Shown: positions 63,101-64,000 of the stretch, piece by piece
How positions within the stretch are numbered: position 1 is the first letter of the stretch
How the letters are laid out: each line of letters starts with the position of its first letter
Assembly (NCBI RefSeq): GCF_000427405.1
Contig: NZ_KE386491.1
Span: 5,050,947 to 5,114,946 of the forward strand
Direction: 5' to 3'
Length of the DNA: 64,000 nucleotides
Source of the DNA: Flectobacillus major DSM 103
GTDB lineage: Bacteria > Bacteroidota > Bacteroidia > Cytophagales > Spirosomataceae
Position numbers and translations under genes: made by a program
Notes under the pieces: model-generated
Seen by the model: only the letters and a program-made list of their open reading frames with translations
Databases searched by the model: none
Told to the model about the DNA's origin: nothing

Positions 63101-63474
63101 ATCTACGTTCTAGAAAAGGACAATATGCTGAAAGAAATGGTGTTGTAATGCCTTGGAGAAGCCAATTTGATGTTAAAATTTTACAAGACTTATTTACAAA
63201 AATTGATGGTAAGCGTAATACACTACAGTTAAGTATTGATATCTTCAATGTTGGTAATTTACTTAACAATCAATGGGGAGTACAAAAAATTGTTAATAAC
63301 TCTAATATTCTTGTACCAACAAACCAAGCAAGTTTGGTTGCAGGAGGAACTACCAAGCCAACATTCAGACTTGCTCAGGATAGAGGAGCTCTTATTCAAG
63401 ATACATACAGAACAAATATTGGATTTAGCTCAACATATTATTTCCAAGTAGGTCTACGTTACATCTTCAACTAG
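60166..63474 (+). CDS. Oar-like TonB-dependent outer-membrane receptor
   Basis: A 1102-residue outer-membrane protein with signal peptide (ending near VFAQ, residue 29), a carboxypeptidase-regulatory-like domain (about 32-115, SISGIVTDTKGEALPGASVI) and a plug region (about 130-260, with ITVDGADFNNNFG and INAVTRSGTNQVSGSAY). A large 22-stranded-type barrel follows, ending in VGLRYIFN. Such proteins import large or complex substrates driven by TonB; Oar members are linked to developmental or adhesion roles in Myxococcus. No SusD-like partner follows. The ligand is unknown. The gene is complete and has its own terminator. Confidence 0.9.
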   Translation: MKKIFTTKVVMSLLFLLTATISSVRVFAQVTTSSISGIVTDTKGEALPGASVIAIHTPSGTRYGISTNASGRYALSGVRVGGPFTIKVTFVGFREQVKESVYTTLASTTVLDFKLSDEGTVLNEVKVTSTISNVMSENRLGAITNIGREQISSLPSISRNINDLTRLTPQANGTSIGGGNYRQNNITVDGADFNNNFGIGGNLPGGNASPISLDALEQISVNVTPYDVRQSGFIGSAINAVTRSGTNQVSGSAYTYFRNEGMQGNKIGDQTFIKQDLQYKQYGFRLGGPLIKNKLFYFVNGEFERQTTPGPSQIAATAALPFSQANPQVSRPTVDEMNTISQYLADKYGYVTGPYQGYSSKSFSNKFLARLDWNISQKHKLNVRYSFLESESSRIQPSTSTSPFVNLYPQNRQSTQALQYENSGYFQAANFYSFAAELNSFLGKASNTLRVTYTRQNDPRTTKGGQFPFVDILKDGNPLTSFGTELFSYGNLRDVKTWSIVDNVEMTIGKNNLTFGVQADFNETKNGFQRFGTGYYVFNTWDDFVTGKLPTAYGLTYSLAPGFAQVFPSFKFAQYSAYAQDEINVNRKLKLTGGIRLDYATFPNSQQDHPLISQLTFESGQKVNTGQFPDSRLMFSPRFGFNYDVKGDRSIQVRGGSGIFTGRVPFVWIVSQVGDAGMLQVTQTWQGSNVPGPFRIEPYYPTTVPQAGVSIPTGGTTTISPNFKMPQTWKSSLAVDVQLPLGIVGSVEAIYNKDINTAYFRNINLNAPQALNVSGYPDSRLIYGATNTAKYINPLTSAGQYSATGTTAYNVTQLGNSNQGYYFSFNAKLEKQFSNGLSAMLSYVKNDSKNLFDGSGDQPASAWQGTATVNGSNSPVLSYANYVVPTRIIGAVTYRKEYLKHLATSVSLVYEGSSIGRFSYTYSADINRDGANADLIYIPKDPSEITFVSQTIGSGASAVTYTAQQQSDAFFKYIEQDDYLRSRKGQYAERNGVVMPWRSQFDVKILQDLFTKIDGKRNTLQLSIDIFNVGNLLNNQWGVQKIVNNSNILVPTNQASLVAGGTTKPTFRLAQDRGALIQDTYRTNIGFSSTYYFQVGLRYIFN

Positions 63475-63494
63475 TTTTAGGTGTTAACCATATA

Positions 63495-63530
63495 AAAATC
63501 CCCGTTCAGCACTGCCTGAACGGGGATTTT
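63495..63530 (+). terminator. Terminator of the TonB receptor gene
   Basis: AAAATCCCCGTTCAG (63495-63509) and CTGAACGGGGATTTT (63516-63530) form a perfect 15-bp stem with a 6-base loop, followed by GTTTTAT. Confidence 0.9.
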
Positions 63531-63568
63531 GTTTTATAAACCCAATCGAATGACTTTTATGCCAAATG

Positions 63569-63605
63569 AAAAGGGCTGATACATATTATGTGTATCAGCC
63601 CTTTT
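63569..63605 (-). terminator. Terminator of the epimerase/decarboxylase gene
   Basis: AAAAGGGCTGATACA (63569-63583) and TGTATCAGCCCTTTT (63591-63605) form a perfect 15-bp stem with a 7-base loop, just downstream of the minus-strand gene ending at 63623. Confidence 0.85.
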
Positions 63606-63622
63606 TAACTTTTCTTTTTCAA

Positions 63623-64000
63623 TTATTTTTTTTCAAAATCTCTATGATTTGCCATTTTGAATAGCTCTTCCTTGGGTAATGATTTAAAATACTCGTAAGT
63701 AATCTTTAAACCTTCGGCTCTGCTTACTTTTGGTTCCCATCCCAAAATCTCTCTTGCTTTGGTAATATCTGGACGACGTTGTTTGGGGTCGTCGGTTGGC
63801 AAAGGTAACGAAATCAGTTTTTGGTTTGTACCTGTCAGTTTGATGATTTCTTCGCCAAATTCTTGATGGTGATTTCATCTGGATTACCAATGTTGACTGG
63901 ATAGGCGTAGTCGCTCAACAACAAACGATAAATCCCTTCTACCTAGTCGTCTACCTATCAGAATGAACGTGTCTGCGAACCATCGCCAAACATCGTTAGG
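63623..64000 (-). pseudogene. 3' part of a UDP-glucuronate decarboxylase-like gene with stops and a frameshift
   Basis: Minus-strand translation gives the C-terminal part of an extended short-chain dehydrogenase of the UDP-glucuronic acid decarboxylase/dTDP-glucose dehydratase group, which makes nucleotide sugars for surface polysaccharide. From the edge: LTMFGDGSQTRSF, then a broken stretch where SFCYVDDLVEG is expected, [20 protein letters not shown], then, after a shift of one base, [20 protein letters not shown] and [17 protein letters not shown]. In-frame stops lie at 63958-63960 (TGA), 63955-63957 (TAG) and 63943-63945 (TAG), and a base is missing in the A run at 63857-63859. These may be real decay or sequence errors. 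The 5' part lies outside the window. Confidence 0.75.

Noticed and set aside
63684..63890. Minus-strand open frame of 68 codons
   Set aside because: It is a wrong frame of the decarboxylase-like gene; the correct frame matches the family up to the stop at 63623.

Overview
The window looks like chromosome of a Bacteroidota bacterium, most likely order Cytophagales. The evidence is a PorX-type regulator of the type IX secretion system, a protein with a gliding-motility-type C-terminal sorting domain, an Oar-like TonB-dependent receptor, promoters of the TTTG-N19-TANNTTTG type rather than -35/-10, weak Shine-Dalgarno sequences and an AT-rich base composition. The genus is not decidable from sequence alone; a Flectobacillus/Arcicella/Emticicia-like organism is my guess. 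Most of the window is ordinary core genome: lipid synthesis (fabD, fabH, pssA), cell envelope (glmM, kdsB, LysM and L,D-transpeptidase proteins), one-carbon and methionine metabolism (metH, metF), Fe-S assembly, SRP RNA and tRNAs. Layout: 1-5.3 kb holds the start of sdhC (cut by the window edge), a 952-residue secreted sorting-domain protein, a DCC-family oxidoreductase and fabD. 5.4-5.9 kb holds three tandem tRNA-Gln(UUG) genes with promoter and terminators. 6-10.3 kb carries glmM, a cysteine desulfurase and an ethanolamine-type permease. 10.5-13.5 kb is a same-strand trio of two unknown coiled-coil membrane proteins and a bacterial PH-domain protein. 13.7-22.3 kb has a GntR regulator divergent from a DUF1080 hydrolase, a TPR lipoprotein, the 4.5S RNA with its own promoter and terminator, a transaldolase-like enzyme, ftsE, porX and a metallo-beta-lactamase-fold hydrolase. 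22.8-33.1 kb has metH with a divergent Lrp-type regulator, a large subtilisin-like secreted protease with a small partner, and an MFS transporter with a membrane protein. 33.3-44 kb has an IscA-like protein, a Ppx/GppA phosphatase, an aldose epimerase, a TIGR02757 protein, an overlooked 56-residue membrane protein, LysM/RlpA-like and DUF4905 genes, kdsB, small secreted proteins, an L,D-transpeptidase and metF. 44.5-56.7 kb has a 1244-residue sensor kinase, a NUMOD4/HNH protein, a divergent GH13-like protein, fabH, pssA and short operons. The most unusual part is 56.7-59.4 kb, an AT-rich cassette. It encodes a Sec-exported, cysteine-rich, bacteriocin-like precursor with a near-canonical double-glycine leader, a four-helix DUF4199-like membrane protein, a membrane-anchored CPHC thioredoxin-fold protein, and a membrane-anchored stand-alone C39 peptidase overlapping the previous gene. 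Four copies of a 12-bp repeat lie in the upstream gap. I read it as a possible system in which a peptide is exported by Sec, oxidised and then cleaved in the periplasm. This is inference, but the parts agree in topology and cysteine content. The window ends with an Oar-like TonB-dependent receptor and the 3' part of a UDP-glucuronate decarboxylase-like gene that carries three in-frame stops and a frameshift close to the edge. Many convergent gene pairs share long perfect hairpins as two-way terminators, several overlapping stop codons.
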